A stretch of 19,826 nucleotides of DNA from SCGC-AAA076-P13 sp963926355 (GCA_963926355.1 CAWUWW010000027.1:1-19826); one strand, 5' to 3'. Shown: positions 1 to 8,504, counted from the first letter of the stretch. Numbers and translations are program-made. Notes: a model not told the origin generated them from the letters alone.

Positions 1-1746
1 TACGGTAGGGCATTTCAGGAATTTGGCCATAACTTTATAAATACCGATCCTGGTAAATCTCTTAAATCATACTTAAGAGCTGTTAGGCATAACCCATCAT
101 TACAGGCTTCTTGGCTTGGAATACTGTCTGTAGAAAAAGATAACCAAGTGCTTATCGATTATGTCCAAGAAAATGTTATGTATTTGAAAAGCTTACCTCC
201 AGAGCTTAAATCAGTTCTCAGTTTTATACATGAAGGAAAATATATAAAAGCAGATTCCTTATGTAGAAGTTACTTACAAAAAGAGCCACATGATGTCGAG
301 GCAATGAGGCTTTTGGCTAAAATAGGAACAGATTTATATATCTATGATGACGCAGAGTTTCTTCTTGAGAGCTCGTTAATTTTTGAACCTTCGAATATTA
401 AATTAAAGTTTGACTACATAACAATTCTTATTAAGAGACAAAAATATGCCGAAGCACTTCATCATGCCAAAGATCTCTATAGCAACAATAAAGATAATAT
501 CAATGCTAAAAAACTACTTGCTACAACACTCTTTAGAACTGACGATTATAAAAAATCCCTAGACTTGTATGATTCAATTTTAGAAAAAGAACCAAATAAT
601 ACGGATGTTCTTTTATCAAAAGGGCACTTATACAAAACATCAGGAGATATACCTAAATCTATTAGCTCTTATCAGCAGGCATATAAGTCAGATAAGTACT
701 TTGGTGATGCTTATTGGAGTTTAGCAAACTTAAAAACCTATAAATTTAGCGATGATGAGATCGGCGTGCTTAGCAACATGGTCGTTGATCCAAATATATC
801 TTCTGATGAAAAAGTTTTTATGCATTTTTCGCTTGGCAAGGCCTTTGAAGATCGTCAGATATATAAAGATTCATTTAAGCATTACCAACTAGGAAATAAT
901 TTAAAGAAAGATAAGCTTTTATTCAAAGCTGAAGACTTCATTAAAGAGTGTAAGAATCAAATAGAAGTCTGTACTTCTGATTTATTTAATATTAAAAGAG
1001 GATGGGGGATTGATAGCGCTGAGCCAATTTTTATTCTTGGATTGCCTAGAGTTGGATCTACGCTTGTAGAACAAATATTAGCCTCACATTCACAGGTTGA
1101 GGGAACGCATGAACTTCCAAATATTATATCTACTGCTCATAAATTAAATCAAAGAAGAGCTCAAGACCTAGATTCTAAGTATCCTGATATTTTATTAAGC
1201 CTGTCAGAGCCTGAGCTAAAGGCAATAGGTAATAAATATATTGAAGATGCAAAAATATTTAGAACAGATAAACCTTTTTTTATAGATAAAATGCCTAATA
1301 ACTTTAGACACATAGGTCTTATTAAGTTAATACTCCCAAATGCAAAAATTATAGACATAAGAAGGTCCTCTATGTCAGCTTGTTTTTCAAGTTACAAACA
1401 GTTATTTGCAGAAGGTCAAGATTTTACCTATGACCTAAAAGATTTAGCCACTTATTACAATAATTACGTGGAGTTAATGGACCACTGGAACAGTATTTTG
1501 CCTGGAGAGATTCTTTCTTTAAATTATGAAGATCTTATTAATGACTTTGAGCCATCAGTAGATCGCATACTCGATTATTGCAATTTACCATTTGAGCAGT
1601 CATGCCTTGAGTTTTACAAAAGTAAAAGATCTGTCAAGACTCCTAGTGCAGAGCAGGTAAGACAGCCTATCTATAGAAGTGGAATGGATCACTGGAAGAA
1701 CTATGAACCTTTCTTGGACGATCTAAAAAATAATTTAACTTACTAA
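1..1746 (+). CDS. TPR-repeat sulfotransferase, 5' partial
   Basis: The reading frame is open from the first base, so the gene starts before the window; the GTG at 148 is an internal codon. About 340 residues of helical tetratricopeptide-like repeats come first, with typical helix pairs around codons 190-290. A PAPS-dependent sulfotransferase domain follows. Its 5'-phosphosulfate loop GLPRVGST is at codons 347-354, preceded by EPIFIL. A 3'-phosphate-binding region, IRRSSMSACFSSY, lies near codons 453-465. In this family (Sulfotransfer_1/3 type) the enzyme moves sulfate from PAPS to a hydroxyl or amino group of a glycan, lipid or peptide; TPRs probably hold the acceptor. The natural acceptor cannot be read from the sequence. 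The gene ends in TAA next to a probable terminator, so it is the last gene of its transcript. Family assignment is firm; substrate is unknown. Confidence 0.9.
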   Translation, partial: YGRAFQEFGHNFINTDPGKSLKSYLRAVRHNPSLQASWLGILSVEKDNQVLIDYVQENVMYLKSLPPELKSVLSFIHEGKYIKADSLCRSYLQKEPHDVEAMRLLAKIGTDLYIYDDAEFLLESSLIFEPSNIKLKFDYITILIKRQKYAEALHHAKDLYSNNKDNINAKKLLATTLFRTDDYKKSLDLYDSILEKEPNNTDVLLSKGHLYKTSGDIPKSISSYQQAYKSDKYFGDAYWSLANLKTYKFSDDEIGVLSNMVVDPNISSDEKVFMHFSLGKAFEDRQIYKDSFKHYQLGNNLKKDKLLFKAEDFIKECKNQIEVCTSDLFNIKRGWGIDSAEPIFILGLPRVGSTLVEQILASHSQVEGTHELPNIISTAHKLNQRRAQDLDSKYPDILLSLSEPELKAIGNKYIEDAKIFRTDKPFFIDKMPNNFRHIGLIKLILPNAKIIDIRRSSMSACFSSYKQLFAEGQDFTYDLKDLATYYNNYVELMDHWNSILPGEILSLNYEDLINDFEPSVDRILDYCNLPFEQSCLEFYKSKRSVKTPSAEQVRQPIYRSGMDHWKNYEPFLDDLKNNLTY

Positions 1747-1768
1747 TATTGAAAAAATATTGGTTTTT
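1743..1768 (+). terminator. Probable rho-independent terminator
   Basis: An eight-pair stem (CTAATATT with AATATTGG, including one G-U pair) closes a GAAAA loop and is followed directly by five T at 1764-1768. It overlaps the stop codon of the TPR-sulfotransferase gene. The stem is AU-rich, so termination may be only partial. Confidence 0.5.
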
Positions 1769-1812
1769 ATATTACTATGTCAATACAATTTTTTTTAATT
1801 TGGTAATTTATT

Positions 1813-2193
1813 ATGGTTAATTTAATTATTTATGCTGGGATGTTTTACTTAGTGCATTTATTCTTTACGATGAGCTTTTCTCTTCATAAAATTCCTTTTA
1901 TGGCATGGACCTACTCAGGCGGTGATACTTCTAATAAATCAGCACTTTCTGAGAGAATGATTCTTGCTGCTAATAATTTAAGACAGTCTCTTCCAATTTT
2001 TATGGTCTTTTCTGTTTTGTCTGTGTTAACAGAAGTCGAAAACTTGGTTTTAGGCCAGGCTTGGCTTATTTTGAGAGTAGCTTATCTGTTTGGAGCTATC
2101 TTTAATCTATATAAATATAAAATGATACGTCCTTTGATATGGGCGCCATCTATAGTTATCTTGTTTAGTATGGGCTTTAATTTAATAAGCTAA
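1813..2193 (+). CDS. MAPEG-family membrane protein
   Basis: A 126-residue protein with four predicted membrane helices (about 3-20, 60-76, 82-98, 107-124). The MAPEG pattern is visible: SERMILAANNLRQSLPIF at 46-63, then WLILRVAY at 84-91 and the RPLIW segment at 106-110. MAPEG proteins are small inner-membrane proteins related to microsomal glutathione transferase; bacterial members are mostly uncharacterised. No strong Shine-Dalgarno sequence precedes the ATG. It lies 66 bases after the sulfotransferase stop and beyond a probable terminator, so it may have its own promoter. A second, diverged family member is at 12649-13011. The fold is convincing, but glutathione transferase activity is not established. 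Confidence 0.82.
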   Translation: MVNLIIYAGMFYLVHLFFTMSFSLHKIPFMAWTYSGGDTSNKSALSERMILAANNLRQSLPIFMVFSVLSVLTEVENLVLGQAWLILRVAYLFGAIFNLYKYKMIRPLIWAPSIVILFSMGFNLIS

Positions 2194-2213
2194 TCAAGTT
2201 TTATATTATAAGT

Positions 2214-2666
2214 TTAGTCCTTTATTCTAGTAATAATAACTTCGCTTGAGGGTTCGTTTTTATGGATAGTTCTGGTTGCTAAAAAAACTTCATAAACCAA
2301 ACACATTAAAGCGGTTGCTAAAAGAAGCATGCATATTATAAATAAGGCAGCTATTAAGACTGAGATTTCACTTCCGGCAATAGCGCCTAGAAACATAAAT
2401 ATAATAACAAGACATACGAAGAGAGCGCTCCCTGTAGCTAGAGATATTCCAAATGAAACTAATATACTTCTTTTTGAAAGTTTCTTCATAGCAGACTCGA
2501 GAAGGATTACATCTGATGAATCTGCTTTGTGAAGTATTGAGTGTATTAACCTTTCTCTATCTTTAACTCTTCCAAGTCTGCTCATCATCACATTAAGTAA
2601 TGCGCCAATACCTGTAAGTAAAAAAACTGGAGTAACTGCTGTTTGCATTGCCTCGGATATGATCAT
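2214..2666 (-). CDS. DUF2721-family membrane protein
   Basis: A 150-residue protein that begins with a hydrophobic helix (about 8-28), then a basic NVMMSRLGRVKDR segment (25-37), a soluble linker rich in Ser/Asp/Lys, and two long helices (68-93 and 100-127). This arrangement, with an N-terminal TPVFLLTGIGALL helix followed by an RxxRVxDR-like stretch, matches DUF2721, a family with no known function. The ATG lies four bases after the TAG stop of the upstream secreted-protein gene, so the two are almost certainly co-transcribed and translationally coupled. It is the last gene of the minus-strand run and converges with the MAPEG gene at 1813-2193. Confidence 0.78.
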   Translation of the reverse strand: MIISEAMQTAVTPVFLLTGIGALLNVMMSRLGRVKDRERLIHSILHKADSSDVILLESAMKKLSKRSILVSFGISLATGSALFVCLVIIFMFLGAIAGSEISVLIAALFIICMLLLATALMCLVYEVFLATRTIHKNEPSSEVIITRIKD

Positions 2667-2670
2667 TTTT

Positions 2671-3012
2671 CTATTCCGTTATTAAAAATTTTCTTTCTAC
2701 CCTTTGAGTGCCTCTATGGACACAGCTTAAGTTAGAAGTATTATCATCAAGGATTGTGACAATTGAGTGCTCAAACATGCAAAAATTTTGTATCAAATCT
2801 GTTATGTAAACCTTACTAATAGATTTTTCTAAAAAACTAGTTACAGATAAAATATCATACTGCTTACATTCTTTAATTTTTACAAACGCATCCTTATAAG
2901 CATCTTCAGTAGATTGAAGACGTTTTGTTATAAGAACAGAACATTTGGTATCGAACTCTGCTAATAAATTGAAGGACAGGGATAAGAGAATTATAGATAC
3001 GAAGGTTTTCAT
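2671..3012 (-). CDS. Small exported protein, unknown function
   Basis: A 113-residue protein with a clear signal peptide (MKTFVSIILLSLSFNLLAEF, cleavage probably after LLA). The mature part of about 95 residues has four cysteines: Cys in TKCSV and KECKQ near the start, and in NFCMF and LSCVH further on. This suggests one or two disulfides in the periplasm. I do not recognise the family. It sits between a lysine-rich microprotein gene (17 bases upstream) and the DUF2721 gene (four bases downstream), which argues for expression as an operon. It ends in TAG, showing that TAG works as a normal stop in this genome. A real gene is likely from the signal peptide, cysteine pairs and tight spacing. 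Confidence 0.7.
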   Translation of the reverse strand: MKTFVSIILLSLSFNLLAEFDTKCSVLITKRLQSTEDAYKDAFVKIKECKQYDILSVTSFLEKSISKVYITDLIQNFCMFEHSIVTILDDNTSNLSCVHRGTQRVERKFLITE

Positions 3013-3029
3013 ATCATGAATTTTAACAC

Positions 3030-3122
3030 TTATTTCTTTTTATCTTTCTTAGCTGCTCTTTTTTCTTTAAGAGTTTTACCTTTTTTCTTTTCGTTTTTTT
3101 GCTTGTCTTGACCTTTTGCCAT
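3030..3122 (-). CDS. 30-residue lysine-rich microprotein
   Basis: A short ORF encoding 30 residues, starting MAKGQDKQKNEKKKGK and continuing TLKEKRAAKKDKKK before TAA. More than a third of its residues are lysine, and it has no hydrophobic stretch. A good Shine-Dalgarno sequence (AAAAAAGGAA) lies at the correct distance upstream, and the ORF sits in line with its operon neighbours, 17 bases before the secreted-protein gene. The composition suggests binding to nucleic acid or the ribosome, as with small basic proteins such as ribosomal THX, but it is not recognisably THX. The coding call rests on the ribosome binding site and position; the function is unknown. Confidence 0.62.
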   Translation of the reverse strand: MAKGQDKQKNEKKKGKTLKEKRAAKKDKKK

Positions 3123-3152
3123 AATAAATTCCTTTTTTAAATTATAACGCCT

Positions 3153-3350
3153 TCAAGAAATTATTGTTTTTTTTATTAAGCAGAGCTTTTTATCTATATT
3201 CCTTTCAAGACATTCGTTAATGATAAGTTGTTCTTCTTGCCATTCACTGTCATGGTTTTTAAGCCAGACATAGGCCCATATTGTTAATATTAGAATTAAT
3301 AATGGAACAAAAAACTCATTAAAAAATTTACTAATCCCTTCTTTTGACAT
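3153..3350 (-). CDS. Single-helix membrane protein, unknown
   Basis: A 65-residue protein with one membrane helix (about 12-31, FFVPLLILILTIWAYVWL) followed by a charged tail that contains two cysteines (NECLER and KKLCLIK). Its ATG lies inside the end of the upstream membrane-protein gene (20-base overlap, different frame), a pattern of translational coupling that supports a real gene and a shared role. I do not recognise the family. The short N-terminus before the helix and the acidic segment (NHDSEWQEEQ) after it fit an inner-membrane anchor with a soluble domain, but the topology is not certain. Confidence 0.6.
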   Translation of the reverse strand: MSKEGISKFFNEFFVPLLILILTIWAYVWLKNHDSEWQEEQLIINECLERNIDKKLCLIKKTIIS

Positions 3351-3942
3351 CTTTATTATTTAAATAAATTACTAGCTTATATAAAAATGCTGGCATTAGG
3401 AGCCAAGGAACTTGTCCTTGTAGCATTACCGTTCTATCTCCATATTCTAGTAGTATTGGATTTATATAGGGACCTAATGGAGATAATGGTGCCCATGAAA
3501 TTGCTTTACCAACACTAAGTTGATCCTGATAAAGAAATAATTCAACTATTATATTTTGACCGACACACCAAATTACTAAAAAGATAAAAGCATCCCATCT
3601 CCATTGTTTAAAAATAGTTATATCTTTCTTTTTAAATCTCCACATTAACCACAGGCCGCCTAGAGAAACGGTTCCAGCATCAGCCAATGAATTTAATAAC
3701 CAGTTGATATGTAATGGCAGCCACATGTTTAATGTATTAGACCTCCTCATGTCAACTGCGAGGCCATCCACTAAACCGTAGGTAAACCATAACTCCCATC
3801 CAAACAAGCAAACAAAAAATATTATTAGGTAGATATTTAAGGTCCAGGATGGAATTTCTTTTCTATATTTTATTAGTATAAATATTGGCAATAGGGCAGA
3901 TGTATACACTATAAAAATAAGCCTAATTTCTTCGTATGTCAT
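3331..3942 (-). CDS. Multipass membrane protein, unknown
   Basis: A 203-residue integral membrane protein with about five predicted helices (near 7-25, 36-55, 80-101, 117-137 and 175-195). It has many tryptophans (GWELWF, WLPLHINW, WLMWRF, WRWDAF, ISWAP) and a conserved-looking polar loop, LHINWLLNSLADAG, between helices 2 and 3. I do not recognise the family. The gene ends in TAG and overlaps the one-helix protein gene downstream by 20 bases, so the two products may form a complex. The upstream DUF2237 gene lies about 100 bases away on the same strand, with a possible leader ORF between them. Confidence 0.72.
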   Translation of the reverse strand: MTYEEIRLIFIVYTSALLPIFILIKYRKEIPSWTLNIYLIIFFVCLFGWELWFTYGLVDGLAVDMRRSNTLNMWLPLHINWLLNSLADAGTVSLGGLWLMWRFKKKDITIFKQWRWDAFIFLVIWCVGQNIIVELFLYQDQLSVGKAISWAPLSPLGPYINPILLEYGDRTVMLQGQVPWLLMPAFLYKLVIYLNNKDVKRRD

Positions 3943-3983
3943 TAGTCTAGAGTATCATTAAAAATTAATTGAGCATCAAATAA

Positions 3984-4043
3984 CTAAAGTGTTGCTGAAT
4001 ATCCTAAAGAGGAGATAAGTAGCAGGATTAATGTTTTACTCAT
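3984..4043 (-). other. Possible short hydrophobic leader ORF
   Basis: Two bases after the DUF2237 stop codon there is an ATG that opens a short frame starting MSKTLILLL and looking like an export signal. It closes at an in-frame TAG after about 60 bases. If that TAG is read past, the frame continues about 13 codons to a TAA that overlaps the ATG of the membrane-protein gene at 3942. The end coordinate is uncertain by a base or so from hand counting. It may be a remnant of a small exported protein, a leader peptide, or chance. Confidence 0.25.
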
Positions 4044-4045
4044 AC

Positions 4046-4414
4046 TTAATTTATATCCACTGCAAATTCTTTTAGAACTTCGATATCAATTATGGTTGTA
4101 GCTTTCTTGTGAGTTTTTCTTAAGTATACCTTGGGTGCAAAGCCATGATCAAAGGCCTCTTTCCATCTTTCTGCACATAGACACCAAGAATCTCCTTCCT
4201 TTAGTCCTGGAAAATCAAACTCAGGTCTCGCTGTTGATAGGTCATTACCTCTTGCTTTTGAAAAATTTAAGAAGTCCTCAGTGATAAGCGAGCAAACAAT
4301 ATGCAACCCTCTATCCAATTTTCCAGTATGGCAAAAACCATCTCTAAAATAACCTGTGATAGGATTTGAGCAACATTCTTCAATAGGCTCATCAAAAATA
4401 TTAGTTTGGATCAT
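4046..4414 (-). CDS. DUF2237-family cysteine-rich protein
   Basis: A 122-residue soluble protein that closely follows the DUF2237 consensus. It has NIFDEPIEECCSNPITGYFRDG at the start, then HIVCSLITEDFLNFSKARGNDLSTARPEF (38-66), FPGLKEGDSWCLCAERW (68-84) and a short C-terminal tail. The conserved cysteines are C14, C15, C28, C41, C78 and C80, and they could bind a metal or be redox-active. The family is common in Proteobacteria and its biochemical role is not established. It has its own ATG with the sequence TTGGAGATAAAACT just upstream, a usable Shine-Dalgarno site. It is probably first in the minus-strand run and lies back to back with alanine dehydrogenase. Family call is firm. Confidence 0.9.
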   Translation of the reverse strand: MIQTNIFDEPIEECCSNPITGYFRDGFCHTGKLDRGLHIVCSLITEDFLNFSKARGNDLSTARPEFDFPGLKEGDSWCLCAERWKEAFDHGFAPKVYLRKTHKKATTIIDIEVLKEFAVDIN

Positions 4415-4484
4415 AGTTTTATCTCCAATTTATTTTGCCATAATCCAGAAAAATTAAATAGAACTGTCGATATTAATTCTAGTT

Positions 4485-4513
4485 TTGATTGGCATATATT
4501 AAGTTTACATAAT
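4485..4513 (+). promoter_or_regulatory. Candidate sigma-70 promoter for ald
   Basis: A TTGATT -35-like box is separated by 17 bases from a CATAAT -10-like box, about 80 bases upstream of the alanine dehydrogenase start. A second possible pair (TTGATA at 4513-4518 and TAAAGA at 4536-4541, also 17 bases apart) overlaps downstream. In DNA this AT-rich such matches are common, so this is only a candidate. Confidence 0.35.
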
Positions 4514-4592
4514 TGATAAATTAACCCCTAGCTCTTAAAGAATAATCACATAGATTTATTTAACTATTAATCTAACTTATTTGTGATAAATT

Positions 4593-5687
4593 ATGCCTAT
4601 GATAATAGGCGTTCCTTCAGAAGTTAAAAATAATGAATTCAGAGTAGGTCTAACACCTAACTCATGCAAAACAATTTTAGATGAGGGACATACTGTTTAT
4701 ATCCAAGCCAATGCCGGTCTTGGTATTGGTTTTACAAACGATCATTACTTGGATTCTGGAGCTTTAGTTCTTGATACAGCAGAAGAAATATATTTGATAG
4801 CTGAACTAATAATTAAAGTTAAAGAGCCGATAGAGTCAGAATATAAATACCTAAGAGATGACTTAACTTTATTTACTTACCTTCACCTTGCTGGAGATCC
4901 CGTAAATGCGAAAAAGCTTATAGATACCGGTGTTACAGGTATAGCATATGAAACCGTAACAGCTGAAGATGGATCTATGCCATTACTTGCCCCTATGAGT
5001 GCCATAGCAGGACAAATTAGCATAGTAGTCGGCTCATATCATCTGCTCAAACATAATTTAGGAAAGGGCGTACTAATTGGCTCCTTCGGGGATATTGCAC
5101 CCAGAGTGGTGACTGTAATTGGTGGCGGTGTTGCTGGTAAAGAAGCTATTTCTAAATCAATAGCTAATAATGCATTTGTAAAGGTTATTGATTTATCTCA
5201 AGACAAACTTAACAAGTTAGAGTCTGAATTTGGTTCAATAAACATTGAATACATTTTATCTACACCGGATTCTATAAAAAAAGCTGTAGCTAATTCAGAT
5301 CTAGTTATTGGAGCTGTGTATGTGGTCGGAAAGGAAGCTCCAAAAGTTGTTACTATTGATATGCTTCAGGATATGAAGCCTGGAACTGTAATGGTTGACA
5401 TATCAATTGATCAGGGTGGGTGTTTCGAATCAAGCAAACCCACTACTCATGATAGTCCTACATTCTTAGTTAATGATGTAGTTCACTACTGCGTCACTAA
5501 TATGCCAGGAGCTGTTCCATTGACAGCCACAGAGGCATTAAATAAAGCTACATTGCCATATATACTTGAGTTAGCAAACAATGGTATTAAAAAAGCTTTA
5601 GATGAAAATAGTCATCTTCAAAACGGCTTAAATACCTTAAACGGCAGGGCGGTTCACCCTGGCGTTATAGAGGCTTTAAGTAAATAA
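4593..5687 (+). CDS. ald: Alanine dehydrogenase
   Basis: NAD-dependent L-alanine dehydrogenase, which reversibly converts L-alanine, NAD+ and water to pyruvate, ammonium and NADH in the cytoplasm. The 364-residue length is usual. The N-terminal substrate domain holds the catalytic and binding residues: Arg in NNEFRVGLTP, Lys in IIKVKEP and His in YLHLAGD. The Rossmann segment VVTVIGGGVAGKEA binds NAD, and VMVDISIDQGG carries the conserved Asp. Counting from the second Met (4599, MIIGVPSEV) these residues fall at R15, K75 and H96, the classic numbering. The real start is therefore likely 4599 rather than 4593; neither has a good Shine-Dalgarno site. The gene stands alone, without the Lrp-type regulator often found beside it, and converges with the M16 protease gene. 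It probably balances alanine use with pyruvate and ammonium supply. Confidence 0.95.
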   Translation: MPMIIGVPSEVKNNEFRVGLTPNSCKTILDEGHTVYIQANAGLGIGFTNDHYLDSGALVLDTAEEIYLIAELIIKVKEPIESEYKYLRDDLTLFTYLHLAGDPVNAKKLIDTGVTGIAYETVTAEDGSMPLLAPMSAIAGQISIVVGSYHLLKHNLGKGVLIGSFGDIAPRVVTVIGGGVAGKEAISKSIANNAFVKVIDLSQDKLNKLESEFGSINIEYILSTPDSIKKAVANSDLVIGAVYVVGKEAPKVVTIDMLQDMKPGTVMVDISIDQGGCFESSKPTTHDSPTFLVNDVVHYCVTNMPGAVPLTATEALNKATLPYILELANNGIKKALDENSHLQNGLNTLNGRAVHPGVIEALSK

Positions 5688-5704
5688 TATTTGTTATATA
5701 GCTA

Positions 5705-8443
5705 TTAATTTGTAATTATTTGTACATCACCTATATTCAAGGCTCTAATTGGAGCCTCAATTTCTTTCAAGTCCCCAACTATTACCCAGGTCCATTTGTT
5801 GGTATCTAAATACTTAACAGAAGCAGCCTGAACATCAGCTAGATTAATCGAATTTCTTTTATCAGCAATGGTATCAAGATAGTCAAATTCTCTATCGTAT
5901 TTTACTATATCTTCAATTCCTCCAAGGAGGGCTCCTAGCGTTTCATATTGCCCTGGTAGGCGAAGTGTTCTTGCTTTTTTAATTTTAGATAACTCATCTA
6001 CAGTTATGGGTGAGGTATTTATATAATTATTGTATTCATTAATCACTTCCATAATAGACGGTGCTGTTTTATCTGTTTGAACTGGAGCGGTCATTCTCAT
6101 TAATCGTTGACCTTTAGAATAGCCAGTTGAGGTTCTAACGCCATACGACCAACTTTTATCTTCTCTTAAGTTCATATTAAGTCGTGATGTGAAACTTCCT
6201 GCAATCGCATAATTCATATAGTCAATTAAAATATCGTCATCTGAGTTAGTTGGAGGTAATAACTGTGCTGCAAGAATATAAGACTGAACTGCACCTGGCT
6301 TATCTATAAGAAATACCCTTGGCTTAGTTTGATCTGCTACTCTGTAAAGATTAATCTCGTTGGATTCACTTGGTACAGATTTCCAATTTGAAAATTTCTT
6401 ATTTAATAGAGTGGCAGCTTCCTCAAGACTTATATCTCCAGTAACTATAAAAGTAGCATCACTTGGATCAGTTAATTTTTTGTACATATCTACAAGATCT
6501 TGTCTTTTAAAAGATTTAACTGATTTTTTAGTTCCTGAGCCAGATGCTTTAGCGTAAGGATGTCCAGAGCCATAAACTAAAGGCCCTATTTGACGGTTAG
6601 CCATAGAAGAAGGCTGATTTAATTGCTGATCTATACTTGCTAACCATCGCTTTTGTACTTTATTTAATTCGTCTTGAGGAAATGTAGCATTCAACATTCC
6701 TTCTTTAAGAAGATCTAAGGTACTTTCAAGATTAACTTTAAGAGAAGACATTGACGCAAAGGTAGTATCAATCGAAGAACCAAAGCCAATACCTGAACCT
6801 AAACTTTCCTGCTCTTCCGCATACTCTAGTGATGAATAGCTCTTAGTTCCCTCGCTAACCATCCCCATTGTAAAATTTACAAGACCTAGCTTATCGTCAG
6901 TCTCTATTGCATAACCTTTATTGAAGACAACTTGAAGCTCAACTAAAGGTAGGTCATTTCTTTCAGCCAAGACAAGCTGAGAACCATTGTCTAGAGTTGT
7001 GCTTTGAATCTTTGGAAACGAGTAAGATAATTTTTCAGTTGGGTAGGGAATACCTTTTGACCTATCAACATTTGATGTCACTACAGATGTCTTAGCTGCT
7101 GGAATAATAGTTAAAACATAGTCTCCAGAGCTGAGCCATTCGTTTGTTACTTCCTTAATTGTCTTTGCTGAAGTATTAAGATATAAATCAAGTTGTTCTT
7201 TATAGGCACCAGGATCGCCATAATAAGTTTGATAGGTTGCTAATATGTCTGATTTACCACCAAAACCTCCAATTTTCTGGAGTCCATTAGTAAGAGCAGC
7301 TATTGTTGATGTTTTAGTATTTTTTAAAAGCTTTGCATCAGGACCTTTCTGCAAGTATTTATTAAGAGTTTCATCAATAATTCTTTCAACCTCTTTTGCA
7401 TCCTGTCCAGGAGCAACCATTGCGGTTATAAAAAATAACCCAGCTATCTCTCTCCCATAATAAAATGAATTTACACTAGTAGCTAATTGGTTCTTATAAA
7501 CTAGCTCTTGATATAAGGGACTATTTTTACTTCCAGCCAATGTTGATGCAGCTAATTCAAATGCTGAGGCTTCCTCTGTACCTTCTTCTGGAACATTCCA
7601 TACTTTATAAATTCGAGTTTGAGGTACGTTATCTTCCATAACCTCACGTGTTTGCTCGGTTCTTTTAGCAACCCATTTTTTAGGCTTTGTTAATGGAGGC
7701 CCCCCAGGAATGTCACCAAAATATTCTTCAATTTTTAATTTAGCAGTTTCAATATTTATATCTCCAGCTAATGCAATTACTGCATTAGTTGGACCGTAGT
7801 AAGTTTCAAACCATTCCTTGACATCATCAAGAGTGGCGGCATTCAAATCATCCATAGATCCAATAACTGACCATGAGTAGGGATGACCTTTAGGAAAGAC
7901 GCCTTCATTAATTGAATTAAAAGCTCCACCATAGGGGCTATTTTCACCTTGCCTTTTTTCATTTTGAACAACACCTCTTTGCTCATTTAATTTATCTTCA
8001 TCAATTACATCGAGTATATGGCCCATTCTTTCTGATTCCATCCAAAGAGCTAAGTCCAATGCATTTGTGGGAACATTTTCAAAGTAATTAGTTCTATCGC
8101 TATTCGTTGTTCCGTTTTGATCCGTAGCTCCAATTTTTTCAAAGGGTTCAAAATATTCATCATTATAATTTTCTGTTCCATTAAACATTAGATGTTCAAA
8201 TAGATGAGCAAAACCTGTTTTACCTGGTTTTTCATTTTTAGATCCTACGTGATACCAGACATTTACAGCTACCATAGGAACTTTATGATCCTCATGAACA
8301 ATCACCGTTAAACCATTATCTAGGGTGAATGTCTCAAAGGATATCTCAGGTACTTCCAATTCCGCTTCGCCATATGCAAGGATTGTTCCCGAAGAAATTG
8401 TTATTAATAGTAAAAATATATTTCTTACATTTAGTGGTCTCAT
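5705..8443 (-). CDS. M16-family zinc protease, fused two-domain form
   Basis: A 912-residue exported metalloprotease of the pitrilysin (M16) family. An N-terminal signal peptide (about 1-24, ending ILAYG) points to the periplasm or outer membrane. The active half comes first: the inverted zinc motif H80-LF-E83-H84 lies in FAHLFEHLMFNG, and the distal glutamate is E162 in VVQNEKRQ. The second half (about 470-912) repeats the fold but lacks HxxEH, as expected for the non-catalytic half; R/Y residues typical of it are in NLREDKSWSYGV. Such enzymes cleave peptides inside a closed clamshell formed by the two halves. Here both halves are on one chain; related bacteria often split them into two genes. 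A GGAG Shine-Dalgarno site sits five bases before the ATG. The alkyl-sulfatase-like gene lies 101 bases upstream on the same strand. Confidence 0.93.
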   Translation of the reverse strand: MRPLNVRNIFLLLITISSGTILAYGEAELEVPEISFETFTLDNGLTVIVHEDHKVPMVAVNVWYHVGSKNEKPGKTGFAHLFEHLMFNGTENYNDEYFEPFEKIGATDQNGTTNSDRTNYFENVPTNALDLALWMESERMGHILDVIDEDKLNEQRGVVQNEKRQGENSPYGGAFNSINEGVFPKGHPYSWSVIGSMDDLNAATLDDVKEWFETYYGPTNAVIALAGDINIETAKLKIEEYFGDIPGGPPLTKPKKWVAKRTEQTREVMEDNVPQTRIYKVWNVPEEGTEEASAFELAASTLAGSKNSPLYQELVYKNQLATSVNSFYYGREIAGLFFITAMVAPGQDAKEVERIIDETLNKYLQKGPDAKLLKNTKTSTIAALTNGLQKIGGFGGKSDILATYQTYYGDPGAYKEQLDLYLNTSAKTIKEVTNEWLSSGDYVLTIIPAAKTSVVTSNVDRSKGIPYPTEKLSYSFPKIQSTTLDNGSQLVLAERNDLPLVELQVVFNKGYAIETDDKLGLVNFTMGMVSEGTKSYSSLEYAEEQESLGSGIGFGSSIDTTFASMSSLKVNLESTLDLLKEGMLNATFPQDELNKVQKRWLASIDQQLNQPSSMANRQIGPLVYGSGHPYAKASGSGTKKSVKSFKRQDLVDMYKKLTDPSDATFIVTGDISLEEAATLLNKKFSNWKSVPSESNEINLYRVADQTKPRVFLIDKPGAVQSYILAAQLLPPTNSDDDILIDYMNYAIAGSFTSRLNMNLREDKSWSYGVRTSTGYSKGQRLMRMTAPVQTDKTAPSIMEVINEYNNYINTSPITVDELSKIKKARTLRLPGQYETLGALLGGIEDIVKYDREFDYLDTIADKRNSINLADVQAASVKYLDTNKWTWVIVGDLKEIEAPIRALNIGDVQIITN

Positions 8444-8457
8444 AGCTACTCCATATT

Positions 8458-8475
8458 AATAACTTTCTAGTTATT
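8458..8475 (-). other. Small hairpin in the 5' leader of the M16 gene
   Basis: A perfect seven-base inverted repeat (AATAACT / AGTTATT) with a four-base loop lies 15 bases upstream of the protease start. Read on the minus strand it is not followed by a T-run, so it does not look like a terminator of the upstream gene. It might affect mRNA stability or ribosome access, or be chance. Confidence 0.25.
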
Positions 8476-8504
8476 AAAATTTTTTATTAAATATTTCTTT
8501 GTTT

